Positions 17,588 through 26,473 of a stretch of 64,000 bases of DNA are shown here, one piece after another. Below the pieces are notes generated by a model that had not been told where the DNA came from, made no database searches, and worked only from the letters and a program-made list of their open reading frames with translations. The first letter of the stretch is position 1; each line of letters starts with the position of its first letter. The position numbers were made by a program, and so were the translations under genes. The stretch is from Cryobacterium sp. MP_M3 (GTDB lineage Bacteria; Actinomycetota; Actinomycetes; Actinomycetales; Microbacteriaceae), in assembly GCF_015752155.1 (NCBI RefSeq), contig NZ_JADOVI010000001.1:496001-560000 (forward strand), read 5' to 3'.

Positions 17588-17609
17588 GCACGAGTCCCAC
17601 GCTTGCCTG

Positions 17610-17641
17610 AAAGGGGTTCGACTTCGGTCGGGCCCCTTTTT
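17610..17641 (+). terminator. Intrinsic terminator after rplQ
   Basis: AAAGGGG (17610-17616) pairs with CCCCTTT (17633-17639), with an inner CGAC-TTCG-GTCG hairpin, and the stem runs into a T-tract. It ends the alpha operon. Being symmetrical (A-run on one side, T-run on the other) it can also stop the converging acyltransferase transcript. Confidence 0.85.
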
Positions 17642-17671
17642 CCATGCCCGGAGGCTCGTGCTCGAGGCCGG

Positions 17672-19579
17672 CTACTCGCCGAGGCGGTAGACGTCGAGGG
17701 GGCCGCGCGGCGGGTGCGTGGCGAGGAGCCGGATCGCCGTCGAGATCGTGTCGGCGTAGATCTGCCCGCCGGTCGGGCCCGGGTGGATGTTGTCTTCGGC
17801 GAGCACGTCGGAGTGCGCAGCGATCGCGTCGTGCCAGTCGGCCAGTTCCACGAGCGGATACTCGACGGAGAAATCGGCCAGGGCGGCGTTGACGCCGGCA
17901 GTCCAGTCACGCTCCGCGAAGGCGTTGACCATGATCAACTGTCGATTCGGTCCGGTCACGGCCTGGATAGCGGCAAGCTCGTCCTCGTCGATCGGCCCGT
18001 TCGTGCCGAGGCCGACGACGACGACCGAGCGTAGGGCGCCGGCCTGGTCGAGGGCGGCGAGGATGCCGGGGGCGGAGCGCATGCCCCGGTTCACCGCGGC
18101 ATCGATCGAGATCCCCGGGAAGCTGGTCTGGAGCTCGGGGGCGGATGCCAGCATCACCGAGTCGCCCACCGCGGTGATCATGCTGCCGCCGGGCAGTGGC
18201 CGGTGGCTGGAGTCTGCGGAGCGCCTGGCGGCGACCTTGGCGGCCGCGGCCGCGGCATCCATTGCCTTCTGCCCGCGGTCGATCTCCTGCTGCGCGCTGG
18301 TCTCGCGGGGCGCGGTGACCAGCGCCGACGCCGTGCCTCCCACGACGAGCAACACGGCGACCATGCCGACGGCGACGAGTGCGCGGCGCGGTACCGAGCC
18401 GGACGCCGCGGCGGACAGCCGACGGATGCCGGCCCGCACCCCCGAGGCCCGTACGGGTCGCTCGAGCCACCGGTACGACGTCGCCGCTGCCGAGAGGGTG
18501 AGCGCTCCGGCAACGATCCCCGCGGCGAGCCCGGCCGGCACCACCGCCAGCCCATCGGGCCCGGCGGCCGCGGGCCAGGCCACCTGCACGAGAACGAGCA
18601 CGGGCCAGTGCCAGAGGTAGATGCCGTACGACCGCTCGCCGAGGTAGCGCAGGGGAGCCACGTCGAGGGACCGTCCGAACCGGCGCCCGCGAACGGCAGC
18701 CCAGATGACGACCGCACTGAGCAGGCTGACCGCGACCAGTCCGCCGCGATAGGTCGCCGCGCCGGTCGCGGGCAGCGCCCAGGCCGCGGCGAGGAGCCCC
18801 GCGAAGGCGGCCAGTCCCAGCCAGGGCCGGGCCCGGCCGAGCACCGCCCGGAGCCGGGGGAGTGGCATCGCGCGTGCGCCGGGGGCGAGCAGGAGCGCGA
18901 GGGCTGCACCCGCGAAGAGACCGAAGCTGTGAGTGTCCGAGCCGTAGTACACCCGGGTCGGGTCGCTCCCCGGGTGGTAGAGCACCGCCATCCACAGCAT
19001 GGCGGCCACGGCGAGCCCGCCGACCAGGGCCACTCGGCGCCAGGGGCAGCGGATCAGCAGCACGGCGAAGAGCACGAACGGCCAGACCAGGTAGAACTGC
19101 TCCTCCACCGCGAGCGACCACAGGTTGCGGAACAGTTCGGGCTGGGCAGTGTCGAAGTAGCTCGTCGACCCGGCGATCGACACCCAGTTGTAGCCGAAGG
19201 TCAGCGCGCCGAGCACCTGCCAGCCGAGCCCGACCAGCACGTCCCCGCCGATGAGCCAGGCGGCGGTGCAGCCCACCAGGACCAGGGGGACCAACGGCGG
19301 CAGGAGGCGCAGGGCCCGCCGCTGCCAGAATCGGCCGAGGGCGAACCTGCCCGTGCGCCGGTGCTCGGCGATCAGGAGCCCGGTGATCAGGAAACCGCTG
19401 ATCACGAAGAAGACGTCGACGCCGACGAACCCGCCGGGCAATGCGGCCGGGAAGAAGTGATAGACCGCGACCAGGGTGACCGCTATCCCGCGCAGTCCGT
19501 CCAGCCCGGCGAGGCGCTTCGGCATGGTGCCCACGGAGTCCGGGCGGGTGACTGTGGGGTTGGGGCGACTGGGATTCAT
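17672..19579 (-). CDS. OafA/YrhL-type membrane acyltransferase with C-terminal SGNH domain
   Basis: About 635 residues. The N-terminal ~370 residues form an acyltransferase-3 domain with many membrane helices (GLDGLRGIAVTLVAVYHFFP, VDVFFVISGFLITGLLI, NLWSLAVEEQFYLVWPF). After a linker, an extracytoplasmic SGNH hydrolase-like domain is visible with GDSVMLASAPEL (block I Ser) and DNIHPGPTGG (block V Asp-x-x-His). Proteins of this design O-acetylate cell-surface polysaccharides or peptidoglycan. Two starts are possible: ATG 19579 (chosen) or ATG 19525, just before the conserved PKRLAGLDGLRG. It diverges from truA and converges with rplQ. Confidence 0.85.
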   Translation of the reverse strand: MNPSRPNPTVTRPDSVGTMPKRLAGLDGLRGIAVTLVAVYHFFPAALPGGFVGVDVFFVISGFLITGLLIAEHRRTGRFALGRFWQRRALRLLPPLVPLVLVGCTAAWLIGGDVLVGLGWQVLGALTFGYNWVSIAGSTSYFDTAQPELFRNLWSLAVEEQFYLVWPFVLFAVLLIRCPWRRVALVGGLAVAAMLWMAVLYHPGSDPTRVYYGSDTHSFGLFAGAALALLLAPGARAMPLPRLRAVLGRARPWLGLAAFAGLLAAAWALPATGAATYRGGLVAVSLLSAVVIWAAVRGRRFGRSLDVAPLRYLGERSYGIYLWHWPVLVLVQVAWPAAAGPDGLAVVPAGLAAGIVAGALTLSAAATSYRWLERPVRASGVRAGIRRLSAAASGSVPRRALVAVGMVAVLLVVGGTASALVTAPRETSAQQEIDRGQKAMDAAAAAAKVAARRSADSSHRPLPGGSMITAVGDSVMLASAPELQTSFPGISIDAAVNRGMRSAPGILAALDQAGALRSVVVVGLGTNGPIDEDELAAIQAVTGPNRQLIMVNAFAERDWTAGVNAALADFSVEYPLVELADWHDAIAAHSDVLAEDNIHPGPTGGQIYADTISTAIRLLATHPPRGPLDVYRLGE

Positions 19580-19600
19580 GGCGGGCGGACGCTGTCCGGG

Positions 19601-19631
19601 TTCAACGATAACCCGGCCCGGCCCATACACT
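19601..19631 (+). promoter_or_regulatory. Probable promoter of truA, leaderless
   Basis: TACACT at 19626-19631 places the expected transcription start at 19638, one base before the GTG start codon of truA. No Shine-Dalgarno sequence precedes the GTG. A weak TTCAAC at 19601-19606 could serve as -35 with a long 19-base spacer. Confidence 0.45.
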
Positions 19632-19638
19632 TACCTCC

Positions 19639-20556
19639 GTGATTCTTCCCCCGGTGTTCGACGAGACCCCTCCGCCGGAGACCACCCGGATCAGGCTCGA
19701 CATCGCCTACGACGGCACCGGCATGTCCGGGTGGGCCACCCAGCCGGGCCTGCGCACCGTGCAGGGCCAGATCGAGGCGGGGCTCGCCGGCATCCTGCAC
19801 AGCCACCCGCCGACCCCGGTCCTGACCGTCGCGGGAAGAACGGATGCCGGGGTGCACGCCGCCGGGCAGGTCGCGCACTTCGACCTGAACGCCGAGCAGG
19901 CGGACAGCCTCGTGCGCGTCAGCCGGGGCAAGGGGCGCCCGCCGACGCCGCTCGCGGTGATGGTGCAGCGGCGGCTGAGCGGCATCCTCGTCACCCAGCC
20001 CGAGATCGTGCTCAAGTCCTCGACCATCGCCCCGCCCGGCTTCGATGCGCGCTTCTCACCCCTGTGGCGGCGGTACGAGTATCGGATCGCGGATTCCGTG
20101 CTCGGCCACGACCCGCTGCAACGGTTCCGCACCACGTGGCACGGGTTCCGGCTCGATGTGGACAAGATGGCGGAAGCCGCGGCGACGCTGATCGGCCTGC
20201 ACGACTTCGCCACCTACTGCAAGCCGCGCCCAGGCGCGACGACCATCCGCACCCTGCAGGAGTTCCACTGGCGACGGGACCCGGACGGCGTGCTCGTCGC
20301 ATCCGTGCAGGCGGACGCCTTCTGCCACAGCATGGTGCGGGCCCTGGTCGGAGCCTGCGTCGCCGTCGGCGAGGGCCGGCTGGCCGGGGACCGGCTGGTC
20401 GACCTGCGGATCGAGCGGGCCAGGACCAGCGAATTCAAGGTGATGCCGCCCCAGGGGCTGACCCTGATGGAGGTCGCCTACCCTGCCGACGAGCAGCTGG
20501 CGGCCCGGGCCCGGGAGACCAGGGCGCGCCGCGAACTCATCGACGACACGGAATAA
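19639..20556 (+). CDS. truA: tRNA pseudouridine(38-40) synthase
   Basis: A 305-residue enzyme that isomerises uridines 38-40 of the tRNA anticodon arm. IRLDIAYDGTGMSGWATQPG begins the fold, and the catalytic Asp lies in VAGRTDAGVHAAGQVAHF. FCHSMVRALVGACVAVGEG is the conserved C-terminal motif. The start is GTG at 19639. In many bacteria truA follows rplQ directly; here an acyltransferase on the opposite strand separates them. Confidence 0.95.
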   Translation: MILPPVFDETPPPETTRIRLDIAYDGTGMSGWATQPGLRTVQGQIEAGLAGILHSHPPTPVLTVAGRTDAGVHAAGQVAHFDLNAEQADSLVRVSRGKGRPPTPLAVMVQRRLSGILVTQPEIVLKSSTIAPPGFDARFSPLWRRYEYRIADSVLGHDPLQRFRTTWHGFRLDVDKMAEAAATLIGLHDFATYCKPRPGATTIRTLQEFHWRRDPDGVLVASVQADAFCHSMVRALVGACVAVGEGRLAGDRLVDLRIERARTSEFKVMPPQGLTLMEVAYPADEQLAARARETRARRELIDDTE

Positions 20557-20585
20557 CGGAATAGGCCCTGTCCGACGACGGGGAA

Positions 20586-20615
20586 TTGCGCTCCGGTGTT
20601 CGGGGACACTACTAT
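20586..20615 (+). promoter_or_regulatory. Probable promoter of rplM-rpsI
   Basis: TTGCGC at 20586-20591 and TACTAT at 20610-20615 are 18 bases apart. The start site would be near 20622, leaving a leader of about 125 bases before rplM. The 191-base gap after truA has no other gene. Confidence 0.45.
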
Positions 20616-20629
20616 TGACCTTTGGTGTC

Positions 20630-20727
20630 TGTGCGTTGCAGCCAGGCACACGAACGTGAGCCCTCCATCGATCGTGTTCCCAGATTTGGAACACACCCGG
20701 AGCGGGATTCACGAACACCTCCGTTCG
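20630..20727 (+). promoter_or_regulatory. rplM leader with three successive hairpins
   Basis: Three stems are visible: TGTGC/GCACA at 20630-20650; GTGTTCC-CAGATTT-GGAACAC at 20674-20694; and CGAAC-ACCTCC-GTTCG at 20712-20727. The loop of the last, ACCTCC, is an anti-Shine-Dalgarno type sequence. L13 leaders that control rplM are known in Firmicutes; whether this belongs to a comparable regulatory RNA is inference. Confidence 0.4.
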
Positions 20728-20747
20728 AACAAGAAAGCAGCTCAATA

Positions 20748-21194
20748 GTGACGCGCACTTACACTCCCAAGGCAAGCGAAGTCCAGCACGACTGGGTCGT
20801 CATCGACGCCACAGACATCGTTCTCGGTCGTCTTGCCAGCCACGCCGCCGTTCTCCTTCGTGGAAAGCACAAGGCAACGTTCTCTCCCCACATGGACATG
20901 GGCGATTTCGTCATCATCATCAACGCCGAGAAGATCGCCCTCACCGGCAAGAAGCTCGACCTGAAGATGGCGTACCGCCACTCCGGTTACCCGGGCGGCC
21001 TCACGGCCACCAACTACTCGGAGATGCTCGAGAAGCACCCGACCCGTGCAGTGGAAAAGGCCATCCGTGGCATGCTGCCGAAGAACACGCTCGGCCGCGC
21101 CCAGCTGGCCAAGCTGAAGGTCTACGCCGGTCCGAAGCACCCGCACGCTGCCCAGCAGCCGAAGCCGTACACCCTCTCCCAGGTCGCTCAGTAG
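20748..21194 (+). CDS. rplM: 50S ribosomal protein L13
   Basis: A 148-residue protein with the L13 signature [20 protein letters not shown] and [20 protein letters not shown]. It is an early-assembling 23S rRNA-binding protein. I chose GTG at 20748 because the conserved protein begins with [12 protein letters not shown]; earlier in-frame starts lie inside the leader hairpins. Cotranscribed with rpsI, 48 bases downstream. Confidence 0.96.
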   Translation: MTRTYTPKASEVQHDWVVIDATDIVLGRLASHAAVLLRGKHKATFSPHMDMGDFVIIINAEKIALTGKKLDLKMAYRHSGYPGGLTATNYSEMLEKHPTRAVEKAIRGMLPKNTLGRAQLAKLKVYAGPKHPHAAQQPKPYTLSQVAQ

Positions 21195-21242
21195 CGCCGG
21201 CCACCAGACTTCTCGACTCTAAGAAAAAGGATTCACTACATC

Positions 21243-21728
21243 GTGGCGAAGATCGCAGACCAGATTGACCAGGCTCCGGAGAGCTACTCGACCGAGACTC
21301 CCGCCGAAACCGTAACCAAGGCGCCCCGCGCCATCCTCAACGTTCCCGGCGCAGCCGTGGGACGTCGCAAGCAGGCCATCGCCCGCGTGCGCATCGTTCC
21401 CGGCTCGGGCACCATCACGGTGAACGGCCGCGAATTCGGGGACTACTTCCCGAACAAGCTGCACCAGCAGCTGATCAACGACCCGTTCAAGGTGCTCGAC
21501 CTTCTCGGCAGCTACGACGTCATCGCCCGCATCACCGGTGGTGGCCCGTCCGGCCAGGCCGGCGCCCTGCGTCTCGGCATCGCGCGTTCGCTCAACCAGA
21601 TCGACGAAGAGAACAACCGCGCCATCCTCAAGAAGGCCGGATTCCTCAACCGTGACGCTCGCGTCAAGGAGCGCAAGAAGGCCGGACTCAAGAAGGCCCG
21701 TAAGGCGCCTCAGTTCTCCAAGCGCTAA
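21243..21728 (+). CDS. rpsI: 30S ribosomal protein S9
   Basis: A 161-residue protein. The first ~35 residues are a non-conserved extension; the S9 core follows ([40 protein letters not shown]) and the end KAPQFSKR places the conserved Lys-Arg tail at the P-site tRNA. The GTG start is 12 bases after AAAAAGGA, a long spacing. glmM begins 20 bases later. Confidence 0.96.
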   Translation: MAKIADQIDQAPESYSTETPAETVTKAPRAILNVPGAAVGRRKQAIARVRIVPGSGTITVNGREFGDYFPNKLHQQLINDPFKVLDLLGSYDVIARITGGGPSGQAGALRLGIARSLNQIDEENNRAILKKAGFLNRDARVKERKKAGLKKARKAPQFSKR

Positions 21729-21735
21729 GTCGATA

Positions 21736-21772
21736 GTCGGTACCGTAGATGCCTCGACTATTCGGTACCGAC
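21736..21772 (+). promoter_or_regulatory. Hairpin enclosing the glmM start codon
   Basis: GTCGGTACCG (21736-21745) is an exact reverse complement of CGGTACCGAC (21763-21772). The ATG of glmM at 21749 lies in the 17-base loop. The right arm encodes the conserved GTD residues of GlmM, while the left arm is in the noncoding gap. No Shine-Dalgarno sequence is visible. The pairing could limit initiation. Confidence 0.55.
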
Positions 21773-23110
21773 GGTGTTCGGGGCCTGGCCAACCGTGATC
21801 TCACGGCCGGCCTGGCCCTGTCACTCGCTCAGGCCAGTGCGGCGGTCCTCACGCAGGGCCGTCGCGCTGGACTGCGCCTCGCGGAAGGCCGCCGCCCCGT
21901 AGCGGTCTTGGCCCGAGACCCCCGCATTTCCGGCGAGTTCATTTCCGCCGCCGTCGCCGCCGGTCTGGCCAGCTCCGGCGTGGATGTCCTCGACGCCGGT
22001 GTCATCCCGACGCCCGCTGCCGCGTTCCTGATCGCCGACATCGGCGCTGACTTCGGCGTGATGATCTCCGCCTCGCACAACCCTGCCCCCGACAACGGCA
22101 TCAAGATCTTCGCCTTCGGCGGAACCAAGCTTCCCGACGACGTCGAGGACCGCATCGAGGAACACCTCGAGGGACCCAACCTCACGCCCATCGGCGGCGA
22201 CGTCGGTCGCATCCGCCGGTTCGCCGACGCCGAAGACCGCTACGTCGTGCACCTGCTCAGCACGCTGCCGAACCGCCTCGACGGCCTCCACGTCGTTCTG
22301 GACTGCGCCCACGGCGCCGCGGCCGGCGTCTCGCCGCAGGTCTTCACGGATGCCGGCGCGCGTCTGACCGTGATCGGCGCGGACCCCGACGGCCTCAACA
22401 TCAACGATGGCGTCGGCTCGACCCACCTCGACAACCTCGCCGCCGCCGTGCTCGCCAACGGAGCAGACATCGGCATCGCCCATGACGGCGACGCCGACCG
22501 ATGCCTCGCGGTGGACCGCGACGGCAACATCGTCGACGGCGACCAGATCATGGCGATCCTCGCGGTCTCCATGGCCGAACGCGGCGTGCTCAAGGACCGC
22601 ACCCTCGTCGCCACGGTGATGAGCAACCTCGGACTGCGCAAGGCCATGGCCGCCAACGACATCCGCATGATCGAGACCAAGGTCGGCGACCGGTACGTAC
22701 TCGAAGCGCTCAATGAACACGGTCTCTCCCTCGGTGGCGAACAGTCCGGCCACGTGATCATGACCGAATTCGCCACGACCGGTGACGGAATCCTCACCGG
22801 ACTACACCTCGTGGCCGAGATGGCCCGCACCGGCAAGACACTCGCCGAACTGGCATCCGTGATGACGGTCTACCCGCAGATCCTGGTGAACGTGCGCGGC
22901 GTCAACCACCACGCGCTCGGGCACGACGACACCATCGCCTCCGCGGTGCTCGCGGCCGAGTCCGAACTCGGTGAGACCGGGCGGGTTCTGCTGCGCCCGT
23001 CGGGCACCGAACCGATGGTGCGCGTCATGGTCGAGGCCGCCGACCAGGCAACCGCCGACCGGCTGGCCCACGCCCTGGCCGGCGTCGTGCGGGAGTGCCT
23101 CGCCCTCTAG
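21749..23110 (+). CDS. glmM: Phosphoglucosamine mutase
   Basis: A 453-residue enzyme converting glucosamine 6-phosphate to glucosamine 1-phosphate for UDP-GlcNAc and peptidoglycan. [20 protein letters not shown] is the N-terminal signature; the catalytic phosphoserine lies in [14 protein letters not shown]; the metal-binding loop is [12 protein letters not shown]; the phosphate-binding loop near the end is [14 protein letters not shown]. It follows rpsI closely. The preceding pathway enzyme, glmS, is 1.1 kb downstream. Confidence 0.97.
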   Translation: MPRLFGTDGVRGLANRDLTAGLALSLAQASAAVLTQGRRAGLRLAEGRRPVAVLARDPRISGEFISAAVAAGLASSGVDVLDAGVIPTPAAAFLIADIGADFGVMISASHNPAPDNGIKIFAFGGTKLPDDVEDRIEEHLEGPNLTPIGGDVGRIRRFADAEDRYVVHLLSTLPNRLDGLHVVLDCAHGAAAGVSPQVFTDAGARLTVIGADPDGLNINDGVGSTHLDNLAAAVLANGADIGIAHDGDADRCLAVDRDGNIVDGDQIMAILAVSMAERGVLKDRTLVATVMSNLGLRKAMAANDIRMIETKVGDRYVLEALNEHGLSLGGEQSGHVIMTEFATTGDGILTGLHLVAEMARTGKTLAELASVMTVYPQILVNVRGVNHHALGHDDTIASAVLAAESELGETGRVLLRPSGTEPMVRVMVEAADQATADRLAHALAGVVRECLAL

Positions 23111-23149
23111 CCGCAGAGTCCAGGCCCGGACGCGCGTCGAGATCAACCC

Positions 23150-23193
23150 TTTCGGTCGAGACCGACCGGCGTGCGAGTCGGTCTCGACCGAAA
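23150..23193. terminator. Palindromic terminator between glmM and coaA
   Basis: TTTCGGTCGAGACCGAC (23150-23166) and its exact complement (23177-23193) form a 17-bp stem with a 10-base loop. T-rich and A-rich flanks lie on the two sides, so it can serve both converging transcripts. The GTCGAGAC core resembles the palindromic repeats elsewhere in the window. Confidence 0.75.
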
Positions 23194-23228
23194 AGGTCGA
23201 ACTCGGCGGGAAGCGCGAGGGCGCCTGG

Positions 23229-24185
23229 TCACACCTTGCGCAGGAGCACCTTCGAGACGGCGTGGTTGGGATCCTTGCGCAGCACGAGAGTCGCCCGTGA
23301 CCTGGTCGGGCGGATGTTCTGCACGAGGTTGGGCTCGTTGATCTCGGTCCAGATCGACCGGGCCCGACTGCGCGCCTCCGCCTCGGTCAGGGTGGAGAAA
23401 CGGTGGAAGTACGACTTCGGGTTCGTGAACGCTCCCCGCTGGAGCTTGAGGAAGCGTTCCTCGTACCAGCGGGCGATGTCCTGGGTGCGGGCGTCGACGA
23501 ACACGGTGAAGTCGAACAGGTCGCTGACCGACAGCCCGTGGCCCGGCCCGGGAGGCTGGAGCACATTGAGTCCCTCGACGATCAGGATGTCGGGCTGGCG
23601 GACCACGATCTGGGCGTCAGGGACGATGTCATAGCTCAGGTGCGAGTAGAAGGGCGCCCGCACCTCGGCCGCGCCGCTCTTGATCGCGGACACGAAGCGG
23701 AGCAGAGCGCGCCGGTCGTACGATTCAGGGAATCCCTTGCGGTCCATCAGGCCGCGCCGGCCCAGTTCGGCGTTGGGGAAGAGAAAACCGTCGGTGGTCA
23801 CGAGTTCCACCCGGGGGGTGTCCTCCCAACGGGCGAGGAGCTCCCGCAGCAGGCGGGCGATGGTGGACTTGCCGACCGCGACGGATCCGGCCACACCGAT
23901 CACGAACGGCGTGCGCTGCGCCCGCTCGCCGAGGAAGTCGCTGGTGGCCCGGTGCAGTTGCCTGGCCCCCGCGGCGTAGAGGTTGAGCAGCCGGCTCAGG
24001 GGGAGGTAGACATCCGTCACCTCACTGAGGTCGAGCGGTTCGCCGAGGCCCCGCAACTGCACGATCTCGGTCTCCCGCAGCGGCAGCATCGTCGTGGGAG
24101 CGAGAGCGGCCCAGTCGGCCCGGTCCAGCTCGACGAACGGGGTACCGTGGCCGTTCTTCCAGGGGCTCGCAACCGGATCGGACAT
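23229..24185 (-). CDS. coaA: Pantothenate kinase, type I
   Basis: A 318-residue kinase that starts coenzyme A synthesis by phosphorylating pantothenate. The P-loop [17 protein letters not shown] lies near residue 95, followed by [13 protein letters not shown] and the conserved ending [12 protein letters not shown]. Start ATG at 24185; the open frame continues far upstream antisense to glmS but only this part is conserved. Its start is 33 bases from the divergent glmS start. TAAGCT seven bases upstream suggests a leaderless mRNA, although GGGGAA could act as a weak ribosome binding site. Confidence 0.96.
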   Translation of the reverse strand: MSDPVASPWKNGHGTPFVELDRADWAALAPTTMLPLRETEIVQLRGLGEPLDLSEVTDVYLPLSRLLNLYAAGARQLHRATSDFLGERAQRTPFVIGVAGSVAVGKSTIARLLRELLARWEDTPRVELVTTDGFLFPNAELGRRGLMDRKGFPESYDRRALLRFVSAIKSGAAEVRAPFYSHLSYDIVPDAQIVVRQPDILIVEGLNVLQPPGPGHGLSVSDLFDFTVFVDARTQDIARWYEERFLKLQRGAFTNPKSYFHRFSTLTEAEARSRARSIWTEINEPNLVQNIRPTRSRATLVLRKDPNHAVSKVLLRKV

Positions 24186-24192
24186 TTCCCCA

Positions 24193-24211
24193 AGCTTAGT
24201 CCGACTAAAAT
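24193..24211. promoter_or_regulatory. Overlapping divergent -10 boxes for coaA and glmS
   Basis: On the plus strand TAAAAT (24206-24211) ends seven bases before the glmS ATG. On the minus strand TAAGCT (24198 down to 24193) ends seven bases before the coaA ATG. Each predicted start site falls within one base of its start codon. The whole intergenic gap is 33 bases, so each polymerase footprint would cover the other promoter. Confidence 0.5.
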
Positions 24212-24218
24212 CGGGTCC

Positions 24219-26069
24219 ATGTGCGGAATCGTGGGATACGTCGGAGAAGATAAAAGCGTCGAGGTTCTGATGGGAGGGCTGCGCCGGCTGGAGTACCGAG
24301 GGTACGACTCGGCGGGCATCGCCGTCATCGACGCCGACGGCGTGCTCAACACCGCCAAGCGCGCCGGCAAGCTGGCTGTCCTGGCGGCCGCGCTCGATGC
24401 AAGCCCGATCAACAACGGTCGCACCGGCATCGGTCACACCCGCTGGGCCACCCACGGCGCCCCGACCGACGCCAACGCGCACCCTCACCTGGGCGACAAC
24501 GGTAAGCTCGCCCTGATCCACAACGGCATCATCGAGAACTTCGCCGTCCTCAAGGACGAGCTCGTGGCCGAAGGCTTCGACTTCGAGAGCGAGACCGACA
24601 CCGAGGTCGCCGCCGTGCTGCTCGGCCGCGAATACCAGCGCATCGGCGACCTCAGCGAGGCCTTCCGATCGGTCGTCTCCCGCCTCGACGGGGCCTTCAC
24701 CCTCCTCGCCGTGCACCAGGACCAGCCCGGAGTGGTCGTGGGCGCCCGCCGCAACTCCCCGCTCGTGATCGGGCTCGGCGACGGGGAGAACTTCCTCGGC
24801 TCCGACGTCGCCGCCTTCGTCGAGTACACCCGCCGGGCCGTGGCCGTCGGCCAGGACCAGATCGTCACGATCACCCCCGACCTGGTCACCATCACCGACT
24901 TCGACGGCACCCCGGTCGAGATCGAGGAGTTCGACATCGCCTGGGACGCGTCGGCGGCCGAAAAGGGCGGCTGGTCCAGCTTCATGGCCAAGGAGGTCTC
25001 CGAGCAGCCGGATGCCGTGGCCAACACCCTCCGCGGGCGCATCCACGAAGGCCAGGCCGTCGTGCCCGAGCTGACCGGTTTCGGCGATGACGTGCTCGCC
25101 GGCATCCGCCGGATCATCATTGTCGCCTGCGGCACCGCGGCCAACGCCGGCTACGTCGCCAAGTATGCGATCGAGAAGTGGACCAGGGTTCCGGTCGATG
25201 TGGAACTCAGCCACGAGTTCCGCTACCGCGACCCGGTGCTCAGCCCGGAGACCCTGGTCATTTCGATCAGCCAGTCCGGCGAGACCATGGACACGCTGAT
25301 GGCGGTCAAGTACGCCCGCGAGGGCGGCGCGAGGGCCATCTCCATCTGCAACACCCAGGGTGCGACCATCCCGCGCGAATCCGACGCCGTGATCTACACG
25401 CACGCCGGCCCTGAGGTTGCCGTCGCGTCGACGAAGGGCTTCACCGCCCAGATCGCGGCCCTCTACCTCTTCGGACTGCACCTGGCCCGCGTGCGCGGCA
25501 GCCTCAGCGCCGCCGAGTCGGCCGAACAGGTCCTCGAGCTGCAGGCCATCCCCGAGAAGATCGCCACCACCCTGCTCCAGGAATCCACCGTGCACGAGCT
25601 GGCCGGCTGGATGGCGGACACCCGCGCGGTGCTGTTCCTCGGCCGCCACGTGGGCTTCCCGATCGCGTTGGAAGGCGCGCTCAAGCTCAAGGAGCTGGCC
25701 TACATCCACGCGGAGGGTTTCGCCGCCGGAGAGCTCAAGCACGGCCCGATCGCCCTGATCGAACCCGGCCAGCCGGTGTTCGTGATCGTGCCGAGCCCCC
25801 GCGGGTCGGCGCACCTGCACCCGAAGGTCGTCTCCAACATCCAGGAGATCCGCGCCCGCGGTGCCCGGATCATCGCCATCGCCGAAGAGGGCGACGTGGC
25901 GGTGCTTCCCTATGCGGACACCGTCATTCGGATCCCGCTCGCCGCGCCGCTGTTCGAGCCGCTCCTGGCCGTGGTGCCGTTGCAGATCTTCGCGATGGAG
26001 CTGGCCACCGTCAAGGGCCTCGACGTCGACCAGCCGCGCAACCTGGCGAAGTCCGTCACGGTCGAGTAG
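24219..26069 (+). CDS. glmS: Glutamine-fructose-6-phosphate aminotransferase
   Basis: A 616-residue enzyme making glucosamine 6-phosphate from fructose 6-phosphate and glutamine. The N-terminal glutaminase starts [20 protein letters not shown] with nucleophile Cys2; two SIS domains follow ([20 protein letters not shown]), and the end is [11 protein letters not shown]. There is no glmS ribozyme leader because the transcript appears leaderless. It heads the series glmS-acpS-alr-tsaE-tsaB-rimI-tsaD. Confidence 0.97.
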   Translation: MCGIVGYVGEDKSVEVLMGGLRRLEYRGYDSAGIAVIDADGVLNTAKRAGKLAVLAAALDASPINNGRTGIGHTRWATHGAPTDANAHPHLGDNGKLALIHNGIIENFAVLKDELVAEGFDFESETDTEVAAVLLGREYQRIGDLSEAFRSVVSRLDGAFTLLAVHQDQPGVVVGARRNSPLVIGLGDGENFLGSDVAAFVEYTRRAVAVGQDQIVTITPDLVTITDFDGTPVEIEEFDIAWDASAAEKGGWSSFMAKEVSEQPDAVANTLRGRIHEGQAVVPELTGFGDDVLAGIRRIIIVACGTAANAGYVAKYAIEKWTRVPVDVELSHEFRYRDPVLSPETLVISISQSGETMDTLMAVKYAREGGARAISICNTQGATIPRESDAVIYTHAGPEVAVASTKGFTAQIAALYLFGLHLARVRGSLSAAESAEQVLELQAIPEKIATTLLQESTVHELAGWMADTRAVLFLGRHVGFPIALEGALKLKELAYIHAEGFAAGELKHGPIALIEPGQPVFVIVPSPRGSAHLHPKVVSNIQEIRARGARIIAIAEEGDVAVLPYADTVIRIPLAAPLFEPLLAVVPLQIFAMELATVKGLDVDQPRNLAKSVTVE

Positions 26070-26103
26070 CGGTCGTCGGGAACGGAATGGGCGAGGTCGC
26101 CGC

Positions 26104-26460
26104 ATGATTCGAGGCATCGGGGTCGACATCGTCGACCTCGCACGCTTCGAACGCCAGGTTCTGCGCACCCCCGGGCTCGTGCCGCGGCTGTTCACGCCCG
26201 CCGAACGAGAACTGCCGGTGCATTCGCTGGCCGCCCGGTTCGCCGCCAAGGAGGCCCTGATCAAGGCGCTCGGGGACAGCGCGGGGGCAACCTGGCAGGA
26301 GATGGAAGTCATCGCCGACGAACACGGCAACCCCGGCTTCCAGCTCTCCGGCGGAGTGGCCGAGGCGTTGCGGGCGAGGAAGATCGACACCGTGCACCTG
26401 ACGTTGACGCACGATGCCGGCGTGGCTTGCGCCTTCGTGGTCGCCGAGAGCACCTCATGA
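26104..26460 (+). CDS. acpS: Holo-[acyl-carrier-protein] synthase
   Basis: A 118-residue phosphopantetheinyl transferase that activates acyl carrier protein using coenzyme A. Motifs are [12 protein letters not shown] with the magnesium-binding Asp at residue 8 and [13 protein letters not shown] with the catalytic Glu/Lys. [17 protein letters not shown] closes the fold. The placement near coaA (its cofactor pathway) and after glmS, 34 bases upstream, fits an operon. Confidence 0.95.
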   Translation: MIRGIGVDIVDLARFERQVLRTPGLVPRLFTPAERELPVHSLAARFAAKEALIKALGDSAGATWQEMEVIADEHGNPGFQLSGGVAEALRARKIDTVHLTLTHDAGVACAFVVAESTS

Positions 26461-26473
26461 CGGGCGTCCGCTC

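Noticed and set aside
18203-19642. Long open frame on the plus strand opposite the acyltransferase gene
   Set aside because: Its translation is low-complexity Gly/Arg/Glu/His-rich, as expected for the complement of a GC-rich coding region, while the minus strand encodes a recognisable acyltransferase with motifs.
24186-24218. glmS ribozyme leader
   Set aside because: The gap before glmS is only 33 bases and a -10 box lies next to the start codon; there is no room for the ribozyme.
24186-26453. Upstream extension of the coaA frame to over 1000 codons, antisense to glmS and acpS
   Set aside because: The frame stays open by GC bias only; the conserved CoaA protein begins at 24185, and glmS on the other strand has all catalytic motifs.
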